Positions 33,915 through 43,451 of a stretch of 64,000 bases of DNA are shown piece by piece. Under the pieces are notes generated by a model. The model was not told the DNA's origin and ran no database searches. It worked only from the letters and a program-made list of their open reading frames with translations. Every line of letters starts with the position of its first letter. The first letter of the stretch is position 1. Location: assembly GCA_027596035.1 (NCBI GenBank), contig JADGJA010000008.1:25070-89069 (forward strand), read 5' to 3'. This stretch comes from Thoreauomyces humboldtii (Eukaryota > Chytridiomycota > Chytridiomycetes > Spizellomycetales > Powellomycetaceae). Both the position numbers and the translations under genes were made by a program.

Positions 33915-36621
33915 ATGGCCTCTCAACAGTCGTACTATCAACAGCGGGGAGGAGGAGGTGGTGGTGGGGGTGGGGGTGATAGGCCCGGTGGACTGGGTGG
34001 GTTTCAACGACGCTTTGGAGGAGCCCCCGGTGCCGGATCGCCGTACGGAGGCCAGGACAGACGAGAATATGCAGAAGGCAAACGTGTTCGCAAAGCAATA
34101 CAACGCCGAACGGTCGATTTCAATGCCTTTGTTATCAGGCACCTCGAGGTGAGCTCAAAACCTCCATACTGAGGATATGGCATATGGCTAAAGAAGGAGC
34201 TTGTTCTTCGTTAGGCTCGTCCATCACAAAGGAGCTGGAAGCACCACACCGCGATGCAGCCAGATCCAAACTTTATTATTGACGTAAGTGGAGCCTCGTC
34301 GCAAGACGTGTATGGATCGGCGTTTGAGCTGGCGCTCCGGGCGACGGGAGAGGGATTGTGTTCTGATTTCGACCAAAATATATACCCATTTACTCTATCA
34401 TCGTCATCATTCCGCCGCTATTCGAGGGAGGCTGGTCTGGCCCTCTGTGTTGTTTAGTCGTGCACGAAGTCCTAACTTCATGGGCTCGGGCTCTTTCACT
34501 CCATAAGGGTTTACCTCCGTTCTGCTACCCGAACAATCCTTCAACTTCTGTAACGACAAAATACATTCACACATCAACAAACAAGATCCGATGTCCCATC
34601 AACGCTGTTCGGGTAAATTCCAGATTTCCTGCTTTACTCTTCTCTCCAACTGCTAAATTGACGACTGTCTCGTAGTGGACGCCTGACGGTCGCCGCCTTA
34701 TCACTGGAGCTTCCAGTGGCGAGTTCACCTTATGGAATGGGTTGACCTTCAACTTCGAGACCATCCTTCAGGTGCGCCCTGGACACGGTTCGTGCTTTCT
34801 TGGGACGTGCTGACTCGCGAATCGATTCTCACTAGGCTCACGATAAAGCAGTGCGGACAATGGTTTGGTCCCATAATGACACTTGGCTGCTGACGGGTGA
34901 TGACAGCGGAGTCATCAAGTACTGGCAGTCCAATATGAACAACTTGAAGGCGGTCGTAGCACACAAGGAAACGGTTCGAGATCTTACATTCTCACCTACG
35001 GATAACAAATTTGCGAGCTGCTCCGATGATGGAACCATCAAGATCTGGTCCTTTGCGGACGGTGTCGAAGAACGCACGCTAACAGGTAAGACTCTATCGG
35101 TGAACTTGCGCTTACAAGGCATCAATCGTCTGACTTTTTCCATCAGGTCACGGCTGGGACGTCAAATGCATCGACTGGCATCCTAGTAAAGGTCTGCTGG
35201 CGTCGGGATCAAAAGACAACCTTGTTAAGCTTTGGGACCCAAAAACGGGAAAAGCGTTGTCAACACTGTAAGGGAACATTGACTTAGGGGACGAGGTTAT
35301 CAAATCTCACGGATGGCTCTTTAGGCATGGACACAAAAATACTATTCTGGGCATTGAGTGGAACAAGAACGGCAACTGGCTTGTGACCGCATCCCGAGAT
35401 CAGCTACTCCGAGTATACGATATTCGCACAATGCGGGAATTGCAACCATTCAGAGGTCATAAGAAAGACGTGCAATGTACGGTCCAGTCAGGAAACGAAC
35501 GTTACTCGTGGTTTTCTTTGTACTTACCATTTCTGTTCCAGCTGTTGCTTGGCATCCCTACCACGAAACAGAATTTGTTAGCGGAGGTTCCGACGGAAGC
35601 ATGATGTTTTGGAACGTCGGGTATGTTCAGATGGGGACGCTACTAAGTCACCTGACTCCTTAATTGCTGCATTTTATCATTCAGAACGGAACACTCAGTT
35701 GGGGGAATGGAAGGAGCACATGAATCCTCTATTTTTGCATTGGACTGGCATCCGATGGGCCACATCTTGGTCTCTGGCTCGAACGACCACACCACCCGAT
35801 TCTGGACGCGGAACCGCCCGGGAGATGCAATGTCGGATCGCTTTGCATTCACCCGACAGTATCCCGACGACATGGGGGGCGGCGGCGGGGGCCGTTCATA
35901 CAACAACAACTACAATCGTCACGAACAGGGCAATAATAACCGCTACGAGAACTTCGATCGACACGAAGAGGAGGAAGAAGTTGATACAACACCTGCGTTC
36001 CCAATCGAGGATTCCGGAGGGGCACTCCCTGGGCTGGGAGGCGATCGAATCTCATCACTAGATGCATGGGACGCCCGAGATGGAAGGGATGATGGCCGAG
36101 GGCGGAGAGACCGACCGCACGGCCGGGATCCAATGGCCGCTCATCAGCCTCCGCAACGAGGTCCAAGATCACAGCAGTTCGCACCCGTGAGGCAGCAGCA
36201 ACCGTATGGGCAGCAGGCGCGGCAACAAAGCGCTGCCGGTCGAGGTCAATTTGCTCCACCAGGCAACTCCCGCAATGATCGGAACGACCGCAATGACCAA
36301 AATAGAGATCGCTTCGATCGGGATCGGGATCGAGCTCCATCGACTCCTCAGAATCAGCAACAGCAGCGGTGGCCGGAAGGGGGCTCCAACGTATCAAACT
36401 ATCAGCATCAACCGCAGCGCGCCCATCCTCATCAGCAACAGGAACGACCACCGAACTGGCCTCAACAAGTCCCAATACCACCACAGCAACAGCAACAGCA
36501 AAGCCAACCTCCTGATGAGCAGGCACAACGCGTGCTCTCTCAGATTGCCGCTCAGGGGATCCGTCTCAATTCCAATCTAATGAACGCCTTTGGGAACCAA
36601 GGCGCTCCTAGACCACAATAG
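33915..36621 (+). CDS. PFS2: Pfs2/WDR33-like polyadenylation factor (WD40)
   Basis: Nine exons (33915–34148, 34215–34283, 34508–34612, 34676–34771, 34836–35085, 35147–35267, 35325–35476, 35542–35620, 35685–36621) give 680 aa. The N-terminus is Gly/Arg-rich. The conserved core follows: [48 protein letters not shown], then six or seven WD repeats ([57 protein letters not shown]). The last ~270 residues are Gln/Pro/Arg-Asp-rich and disordered. Pfs2/WDR33 is part of the cleavage-polyadenylation factor and helps recognise the poly(A) signal. The second intron is 224 nt, the longest in the gene. Confidence 0.95.
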
Positions 36622-36920
36622 GTCTTTTCTTTGCTATTTGTTTTTTACTGGTTGAATCTCTATGATATTCATCGATATTTTATCCGCGCCCGTCGAAAAA
36701 GCGTCTTCGCAATGCCTTTCAAACATTCCGGTTGTGTCGTGTCCGAGATCGGCGTCAACCTACCGCATCATGATGTCGTCAATGGTGTCCCTCTGTCCTC
36801 CACGACCGCTCGTCCCACGTAATTATCATACTGTATTCCTCGTTATGCCTGCCATGAAAAGACCGTGCTTATGGTGGCACATACCGGTGCCTGTGTACTC
36901 CGGTAGAAACGTCGAACACG
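36622..36920. other. Convergent intergenic region
   Basis: Downstream of PFS2. Nothing was recognised. Confidence 0.45.
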
Positions 36921-37690
36921 TCAGTAAGTGTAGAAACCGTCCTCTCTCGAATCGTCGTCTTCCGAATCGTCGTCGTCGGACAAACGGTTGATGCTCTCGC
37001 CATCCGTGCTGGGATTCAGAACCTCGGCTTGCATGGCCACCATCGCTCCATTGGGTTCTCCCAACGCGAACTCATCGTCGGGGTCATCCGCTTCCCGAAT
37101 GGCGCCAGCAATGCAACAGCGTGATGTCTGTTTCCTCGTTTAAGAAGATGACTCGGAAGGGCTACACCATGGATGTGGCCTTTCCAACACCAACACGGAT
37201 GTCCAGCATAATCACAGCATCGCCGTCCGGAGCTTCTCAAGTTTGGTCCGAGACGAACAGAGGATGCCCTCGATGCTGAAACAGAGTCAATTCGTGTGGA
37301 GGCTTCCCACGGACGATTGCTTTCAGACGATCAACGTGGCGAGCGAGGCTGTTGCCGACGCGGGAGTGAGCTTGCCAAAAGGTCGTGCTGTTCGTCTTCG
37401 TCCCGTCCACATCATGGGGATCAGGGTTGCGTCGTTTGCCATAGATCAAGTTTTTGAAGGTGCGACTGATCCGCACACTCAAGTGCCCAGTAAGCATTGC
37501 GAGTCACGACGATATCGCCCCAGAGGAGCTCTCTAAGGACGTTGGCGGCGGGGACCTTGCTGACATAAGCGATCGCTCCGACAGCTGCTGTACCCTCCCT
37601 CCTTCGACAGACCCCGTCGCGGGAGAGTGATGGGTTCCGAGACGAAAGGGGGGGAACGGTAAGCTCCTGTTTCGCAAGGTCCAAGACACC
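36921..37690 (-). pseudogene. Decayed or unresolved protein-coding gene
   Basis: Three coding-like blocks lie on the minus strand. The first (about 37650–37430) includes GDIVVTRNAYWALECADQ. The second, in another frame (37497–37150), runs through LTLFQHRGHPLFVSDQT, a TGA, GDAVIMLDIRVGVGKA, a TAG, and RVIFLNEETDITLLH. The third, in a third frame, gives DDPDDEFALGEPNGAM and an acidic tail ending GFYTY at TGA 36923–36921. The in-frame stops have no intron of normal length that would remove them. I recognise no family. A real gene with unusual splicing or with sequence errors is the alternative. Confidence 0.35.
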
Positions 37691-37915
37691 CCCGTCGTCG
37701 TCTCCTCGCTCGGCCGGCGGCCAGTCTTTCCCCTTTGCCGTTCGTCGAGGAAACGGACCACAGAAACCCTCCCCACAAAAGGTACGGATCCAGCGTGTGC
37801 CGCCCTCTTGCGTGTTCGACTCTCAATTGTATCTTCCAAAGACGACTTCTTCGGTGCCTCATAGCTTGACTCAATATCAACACGTTCCTTCAACTTTAAT
37901 CAGCTTTCTACATAC

Positions 37916-39217
37916 ATGCTCGGCGAGCCTTCCTACAGCTGGCCTCTATCGTTCCCAGCTTTCGAGCAATCCAGCGGAGACGACACCTTCGATGTGAAGG
38001 TGCAGCTGGACGACATCACACGGCGGTTCACGCTTTTCCGCATCGACCACACCGACCTTCTTGCCACCGTTCGCTCCCTGTTCGGCCTGGAAGACGATCT
38101 CGCCTTGAATCTCTCCTGGATCGACAACGAGAACGACGTGTGCTCTCTCGACTCGGCGGCCGAGCTCGCTGCATGCGTGAGGTTCGCCAAGCGCAATGGA
38201 GCTGAGGTCCTCAAGCTCCAAGGCCACGTCGAAGAACGCAGGTTCCGCGACGGGAACTTTGCCGACGACATCTCCGACTCCGAGGATGACTTTGAAACTT
38301 ACGAAAAGGCGTCCTCGGATGTCGATGATGACTCGGACTCGGACTCGGACGGCGAGAGCCCAGCCCATGCTGGCCCTTACTACACACCTCTGCTGTCCAG
38401 CACGGCCATAGCACTGATACGTGAGATGGAAGACCGCGAGATGGAAGAAGGTCTCTTGCCGCCTTCCTCGTGCAACCTGCTCGAGGCATCATGGCACCAG
38501 AACTCGATCTCATGCCAGACCGGGGGCGGCGGCGCCAACAGTCTTCACCTCAACCGAGCGGTGGGAGTCCAAGCATCTGCAATCACCCACGAGCAGTCGA
38601 TCCAGGTCAACCTCATCAGCCTCGCTCAACCAGCACACCACGTGAAACCGCGCCCCATCGTGTTCTCCACCAGCACGTCATGCCAGGCGACCACCGGCAC
38701 CTGCAACGCGTCCACCCTCACATCCCAGACCTCCACCACCTGCGACTCCGGAACTCAGATGATGGCCCACGTCGCGACGCTGACGAAAGAAGCGGGCACG
38801 GAGCGAACGCCCACGCGGACCATCTCCACCCAGTACAACCCACCGGCTCCCACGGCGGTATCCACGTCCACGCAGTCGGTCGAGACGTCCGACAAGGAAT
38901 CTCAGCACTTTGCATCCGCCATCGCCGGCGACTGCGCCAGCGTCGCCGCTGCTCGTCGCTACAAGATGGTCGGCTTCCAGAGCCATGCCACATGCATCCC
39001 CACCATCGCTACCATCGACGAAGAGGAAGACGACGACGAGGAGTACGTTGAGGAGTACGCTGAGGATGAGAACGAGGAGGATGCCTATGTGGACGCACCT
39101 CGCAGTCCTTACGCTCGCGAGGAGTCGGATGAGGAGAGCGAGGGCCTCCTGGAGCGGGAGGAGGAGGAGAGCGGCGGAGGTGACGCGCAATCCCCAGACG
39201 AGTTTGTGCTCGTATGA
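37916..39217 (+). CDS. PB1-domain protein with acidic regions and C-terminal LIR-like motif
   Basis: A single exon of 433 aa. Residues 26–103 form a PB1 domain: basic-cluster Lys28 in VKVQL, and an OPCA-type acidic turn WIDNENDVCSLDSAAEL (68–84), so both interaction faces seem present, as in p62-type PB1. Residues 115–150 are Asp/Ser-rich. Residues 195–335 are Ser/Thr/Cys-rich with nine Q-centred short motifs (Gln at 201, 219, 230, 257, 271, 281, 306, 320, 330), such as SIQVN, SGTQM and ISTQY. Residues 365–429 are very acidic. The protein ends DEFVLV, fitting an Atg8-binding LIR (acidic then F-x-x-V). No zinc finger or UBA domain is visible. A role as scaffold or autophagy adaptor is an inference. 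Confidence 0.75.
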   Translation: MLGEPSYSWPLSFPAFEQSSGDDTFDVKVQLDDITRRFTLFRIDHTDLLATVRSLFGLEDDLALNLSWIDNENDVCSLDSAAELAACVRFAKRNGAEVLKLQGHVEERRFRDGNFADDISDSEDDFETYEKASSDVDDDSDSDSDGESPAHAGPYYTPLLSSTAIALIREMEDREMEEGLLPPSSCNLLEASWHQNSISCQTGGGGANSLHLNRAVGVQASAITHEQSIQVNLISLAQPAHHVKPRPIVFSTSTSCQATTGTCNASTLTSQTSTTCDSGTQMMAHVATLTKEAGTERTPTRTISTQYNPPAPTAVSTSTQSVETSDKESQHFASAIAGDCASVAAARRYKMVGFQSHATCIPTIATIDEEEDDDEEYVEEYAEDENEEDAYVDAPRSPYAREESDEESEGLLEREEEESGGGDAQSPDEFVLV

Positions 39218-39302
39218 ATCTCTTGTACAAAGCCCCTATTTACGTAGCGCTGGTCGCTCTATTATCTTTATTGCTATTATGTTATGAAATTGGAATACTT
39301 CC

Positions 39303-39410
39303 ACAACCGAAGCATTGCAGAAGTATGAGTTTTTTCCTCAACGGCGTTCCTTGCTCTAGCGAGGCTATGGATGCCTGCATGCCTTTCCTGGCGGCTTCGA
39401 CGACGGACAT
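39303..39410 (-). pseudogene. Truncated exon-1 fragment of the four-TM family
   Basis: Encodes MSVVEAARKGMQ… through LILLQCFG, matching residues 1–35 of the protein at 12228–12921. The splice donor and exons 2–4 are absent. Of four base changes in the coding part, two alter amino acids to give V to G and T to A; the copy is therefore young or constrained. Confidence 0.85.
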
Positions 39411-39500
39411 GGTAAGGAAGGTGACTTTGGGAAGAGAGACGTTTTCATGAGAGAGAGAGAGAGAAAGAGTGACGGTGAAGTGGATAATGCACAGCCTCCT
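39306..39500. repeat. Dispersed duplication, copy 2 (truncated exon 1 and promoter of the four-TM gene)
   Basis: Matches 12817–13012 with identical spacing for the first ~105 bases. On the minus strand an ATG at 39410 starts a 35-residue copy of paralogue B exon 1 with only two amino-acid changes. Homology ends where the original splice donor begins, and the frame then runs to a stop. So it is a gene fragment, not a gene. The upstream ~90 bp, including a GA microsatellite, was copied with it and now lies 5' of the aldo-keto reductase. Confidence 0.9.
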
Positions 39501-39726
39501 AGACAGCCTCCGTTGTACGCCGATCTCTTGTCTGGCCGCAACCGGATGGCAGATTTTGCCCGGCCCATTGCGGCCATCTGGACTTGAGGCCCGAATTCAC
39601 TGGACCCCCCCAAGTCTTGAGAAACGTTGGTCCTTGCGTCCTCCTATGCGGCCTTGCTTCGCGCACGGTATCATACAGCACAGCACTTCTGCCCCTGTCT
39701 CACGGCTTCTCTCTTCGCAAGCAAGA

Positions 39727-41006
39727 ATGGCCTCCCTCATCACAGAAGAGAAGGTCACCCCAACTACCCGCGTGTTGCTCAAGGGTCTGAACGGTGACGT
39801 TGCTATCCCGCCTGTATGCGTAGCTCTTTTCCCAACGTTGCACATTTATCCAATCTCATCTCATACTGTCGTTCAACTCCCGCAGATAGCTTGTGGAACA
39901 TGGTCTTGGGGTGACAAGCAATGGGACTATTCGGCGGAAAAAGATCTTCCTGGGATCAAAGAGGTCACGAAGATCCTCGTCGACAAGGACATCGCGTTCC
40001 TGGACACGGCTGAGGTGTATGGCACAGGAGAAAGCGAACGGATTATCGGGGGACTTCTGAAGGACATGACCGAGGAGCAGAGGGCAAGGGTTGTGCTGGC
40101 AACCAAAGTGAGAACTACTCCGCCTGACCTCAGATCCCTATGAGATGATCGGGCTCGTCTCACGTTGTTGATTCTCTAGTGGCTGCCTATCCCCATCTTC
40201 ATCAATCGCTGGCTTCCCCGGGGCATTCTCTCGGCCCTACAGGGCTCTCTGGACCGTCTCGGAGTCCCCTCCGTCGACCTGTATCAATGCCACGCTGCAT
40301 GGACCCTTGCGTACAGCATCCCTTCCGTGGCGAAGAATCTCGCAGCGTGCGTACACGCGGGCCTGGCCAAGACGGTCGGCGTGTCGAACTACTCGAAAGA
40401 TCAAATGATCGAGATGTATGAATGCCTGAAGAAGGAAGGCGTTCCTCTGGCGAGCAACCAGATCGAATTCAACTTGCTGAGGACGCTTCCGGAGACTTCA
40501 GGCATCATACAGGCCTGTCACGAGAGAGGCATCGTTCCTCTCGCATATTCGCCTCTGGCGATGGGAAGGTACGATCTCCACGTCTCAAACAGCTAGAGGG
40601 TTTTCGAGTATCTGCTCAATACTCTTCGCCAGATTGACGGGGAAATACTCTGTCGAAAACCCACCCCCGGAGAACCGGCGCTTCTCCCGCATGCCCATGT
40701 CCGAGGTGGAACCCCTGCTGGCAGTGATGCGAGAGATTGCGGAGGCGAAGTCGGTCCCCGTCAGCGCCGTAGCTCTCAACTGGGTAATCTGCAAGGGTGC
40801 GGTACCTCTCGGCGGAGCCAGAAACGGGAAGCAAGCACAGCAAGTAAGCATACGCAAGATGAGATGCCAAACGAATCACATGCTCATCCACATGTTTGCC
40901 TTCATAGAATGCGGAATGTCTCGGCTGGAAACTGACGGACGACGAAATGAAGCGATTGGCACAACATGCGAAAGAGGGCAAGCTCAGCTCCTGGCAAAAG
41001 GGATGA
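39727..41006 (+). CDS. Aldo-keto reductase
   Basis: Five exons (39727–39813, 39886–40107, 40180–40568, 40633–40843, 40908–41006) give 335 aa. The catalytic tetrad is visible: Asp and Tyr in FLDTAEVYGTGESE, Lys in VVLATK at the end of exon 2, and His in VDLYQCHAAW. The NADPH-site residues GVSNYSKDQM, QIEFNLL and the late GAVPLGGARNGKQ are in place. It resembles fungal and plant oxidoreductases of the Tas/pyridoxal-reductase-like group. The substrate is not predictable. Its upstream DNA contains the duplicated four-TM promoter fragment. Confidence 0.93.
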
Positions 41007-41443
41007 GACTCGCTGCCGGGTTTTGATTCCGGTTACTTGACTCCGTGTCACAAACATTTCATGCTCGATACCAACGGCGATATAACAGCCGTATACTGGG
41101 GAAGGGTTGTTGTGGGCGAAGACTGCGTGCACGCGGACCTGACCACCCGGCCTCAGCTTGTGGAGCGGACGCTGAGAGGAGGGTGGCTGCCTTGGTGCGA
41201 CGATGTACAAATTCCGTTTACGCTAGTTTACTTTAGTAAAGAATTGATGAGGATCGCAATAGAGGTCAACATTTGGGACTTGCCTTGGTTGATACGGGAC
41301 AGAAGGACCAGTGGACGGACACGCCCTTTTGGGCCTCGTCGCGAAAAAACGCGAGACCTGAAAGAGCCTGTCTCTTCTTTTTGGAAATGTCGACTTTCTT
41401 GCCTTCTGCCTTCTAAACTGATCTGTAAACACAACGCACCACA
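41007..41443. other. Intergenic region upstream of RRP4
   Basis: A plus-strand ORF is open across most of this stretch but has no domain and runs into the RRP4 start. I treat it as non-coding. Confidence 0.4.
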
Positions 41444-42696
41444 ATGAGCACACAGGGGCTACCGCTGAAGTCAAAGAATGGAGGAGAGGACAGCATGGAA
41501 CTCACAGAGACGGACGATTCCGACAAGCATGTCGTAACACCGGGAGAAGTAGTGACCACGGACACGGCATTCATGAGGTTCGCCGAAAGGACCATTTCCT
41601 GAGCTACGGAAAAGAGCCATGCTGACTCGTTGCGACTAAGGGGACACGGAACGTATACCCAGGACGAAGCGCTTGTTGCATCGCTCGCAGGAGTGGTCGA
41701 CCGGGTCAACAAGTTGATATCTGTGCGACCGCTACGAACTCGCTATAACGGCGAGATTGGAGACGTTGTGATTGGAAGGGTGACGGAGGTGGGTGCATGC
41801 CGAAATGTTCATCTTAGCGGTGATCATGCCTTTGATATCCTGGTCATTCCAGGTTGCGCAAAAACGATGGAAAGTGGATATCAACGGTCGGCTGGACGGT
41901 GTGCTATTGCTCTCTTCGGTGAACTTGCCCGGCGGAGTGCAACGACGGAAAAACGAGGCGGACGAACTGCAGATGCGAACGTTCTTTGCGGAGGGAGACA
42001 TTTTGAGCGTATGTCGACTTGCGCAGGCTCGTTTGATCAACAAACTTTTCGGATCTAAGGCTAAAGCATGACATCCTGCAGTCGGAGGTGCAGAACTTTT
42101 TCCATGACGGTGCTGCGTCCTTGCACACGCGGAACGTCAAATACGGAAAGGTTTGTTTCTAGCTATCTTATTCATGTATCTTATCCATGCCTCTCTCTCT
42201 CTCTAAATCTCAGCTGTATGTTTTCCTAGCTCCGAAATGGCTCACTTGTCACAGTCCCGTCCGCTTTGATTAAGCGTACGAAATCGCATTTCATAACTCT
42301 TCCTTGCGGAGTTGACGTGATCCTCGGGCTAAATGGATTCATATGGGTGTCCAAGCATGTTGCCATCACGGCCGACATGGCATTGCAACTGGATGCATTA
42401 TACCATAATGACAATGCGGTGAGGCGTCCGCGCGTAAAGCTGCTGCCGCATCTACATAACGCTGATCCCACCTGTGCCTGTAGGAAATATCTGATACGGA
42501 ACGCGAGACGATCGCCCGCGTCTGCAACACCATTCTCGCCCTAGCGAAGCACAACAACTTCATCAACGACACTATGATCGTCTACGCGTACGAAGCAGCG
42601 TCAGAGTACCCCGTCAAGGACATCCTCACACCGGCTACGAGCGCCGAGATTGTTGCGCGCGCTCGTGCACAATTGAGAGAGGCCCAGCAACAGTAA
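41444..42696 (+). CDS. RRP4: Exosome complex component Rrp4
   Basis: Six exons (41444–41577, 41641–41788, 41853–42008, 42082–42150, 42230–42418, 42484–42696) give 302 aa. After an acidic N-terminus, the Rrp4 motif RGHGTYTQDEALVASLAG appears across intron 1. The S1 domain follows (GDVVIGRVTEV, KVDINGRLDGVLLLSSVNLPGG), and then the KH domain with GLNGFIWV. It is one of the RNA-binding cap proteins of the 3'–5' exosome in nucleus and cytoplasm. The LPGG and RR-KNEADELQMR segment distinguishes Rrp4 from Rrp40 and Csl4. Confidence 0.95.
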
Positions 42697-43451
42697 ATGC
42701 TGCGTACGTTACTCAGGTTCTGGCCTCTTTTGCTATAATCGCCCTATTGTAGTCTTATAGCCTTCCGTATGGAGGATCATTAAATATCAAGATCAGGACC
42801 TCGTCAGTGCCGGGACGACAGAAGAATCTGACCAATCAAAGGTATGGCAGCGCTCTTCCGCCACCTTTAGCAACTTTTTTGTGGGCGCGTACACGGCCAT
42901 GGGGAATGGCGAAGGTCGATCTATCGCCGGAGACACTGCTCGGTCGCAAACCAAAGACCGTTGAGGAATGGTTCTTCGAGGGAGCAAGCCGCTGAAACTT
43001 CAATCAGTAGAGCATCTGTCGAGATAGTCTTTCGAGAGAAGGTGCTCTTGCATTCCCTTGATCTTATGACGAAGAGCAAAACCGTCACCCTCGGGTTTAC
43101 ATGTCATCAGGAATGTGGTAAAGCTGTTTTACATTTCTACTTGGAAAATCGTGCGAGAAAGAGGTGCACCGAGTTCTAACGGGAAATATCGGAATGCGAA
43201 AATCAACCGGCTATGTGCCCGGCCCCGCTGAATAATATGAAAAGTACATTATGAGCGTGTTGGCTTGTTGCTACTCTCCGACGTATATGCGCAACATATG
43301 AAGGTGGGGCAACTTCAACGTCAGCTTGGAAAGTAGCTGTCGTTTTTGCGGCGCGAACCGCGAGACGCGCGCAGGAAAGCTCGACTTCGCACATCCACCG
43401 AAACAACCTGCCCGTTTTGGCCGCTCCAGCATCAAATCAGAACCCGCCATC
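42697..43451. other. Intergenic region
   Basis: About 750 bp between two plus-strand genes. Small ORFs (for example 42807–42995) show no family features. No RNA gene was recognised. Confidence 0.45.

Noticed and set aside
37243..37536. Plus-strand ORF across the ghost gene
   Set aside because: The minus-strand blocks are longer and collinear. The plus ORF has no recognisable motif.
41037..41447. 136-codon plus-strand ORF upstream of RRP4
   Set aside because: It has no ATG at its 5' end, no domain, and it runs into the RRP4 start codon in another frame.
42807..42995. 62-codon plus-strand ORF
   Set aside because: There is no family match by eye and no splice partner. Chance length in GC-balanced DNA.
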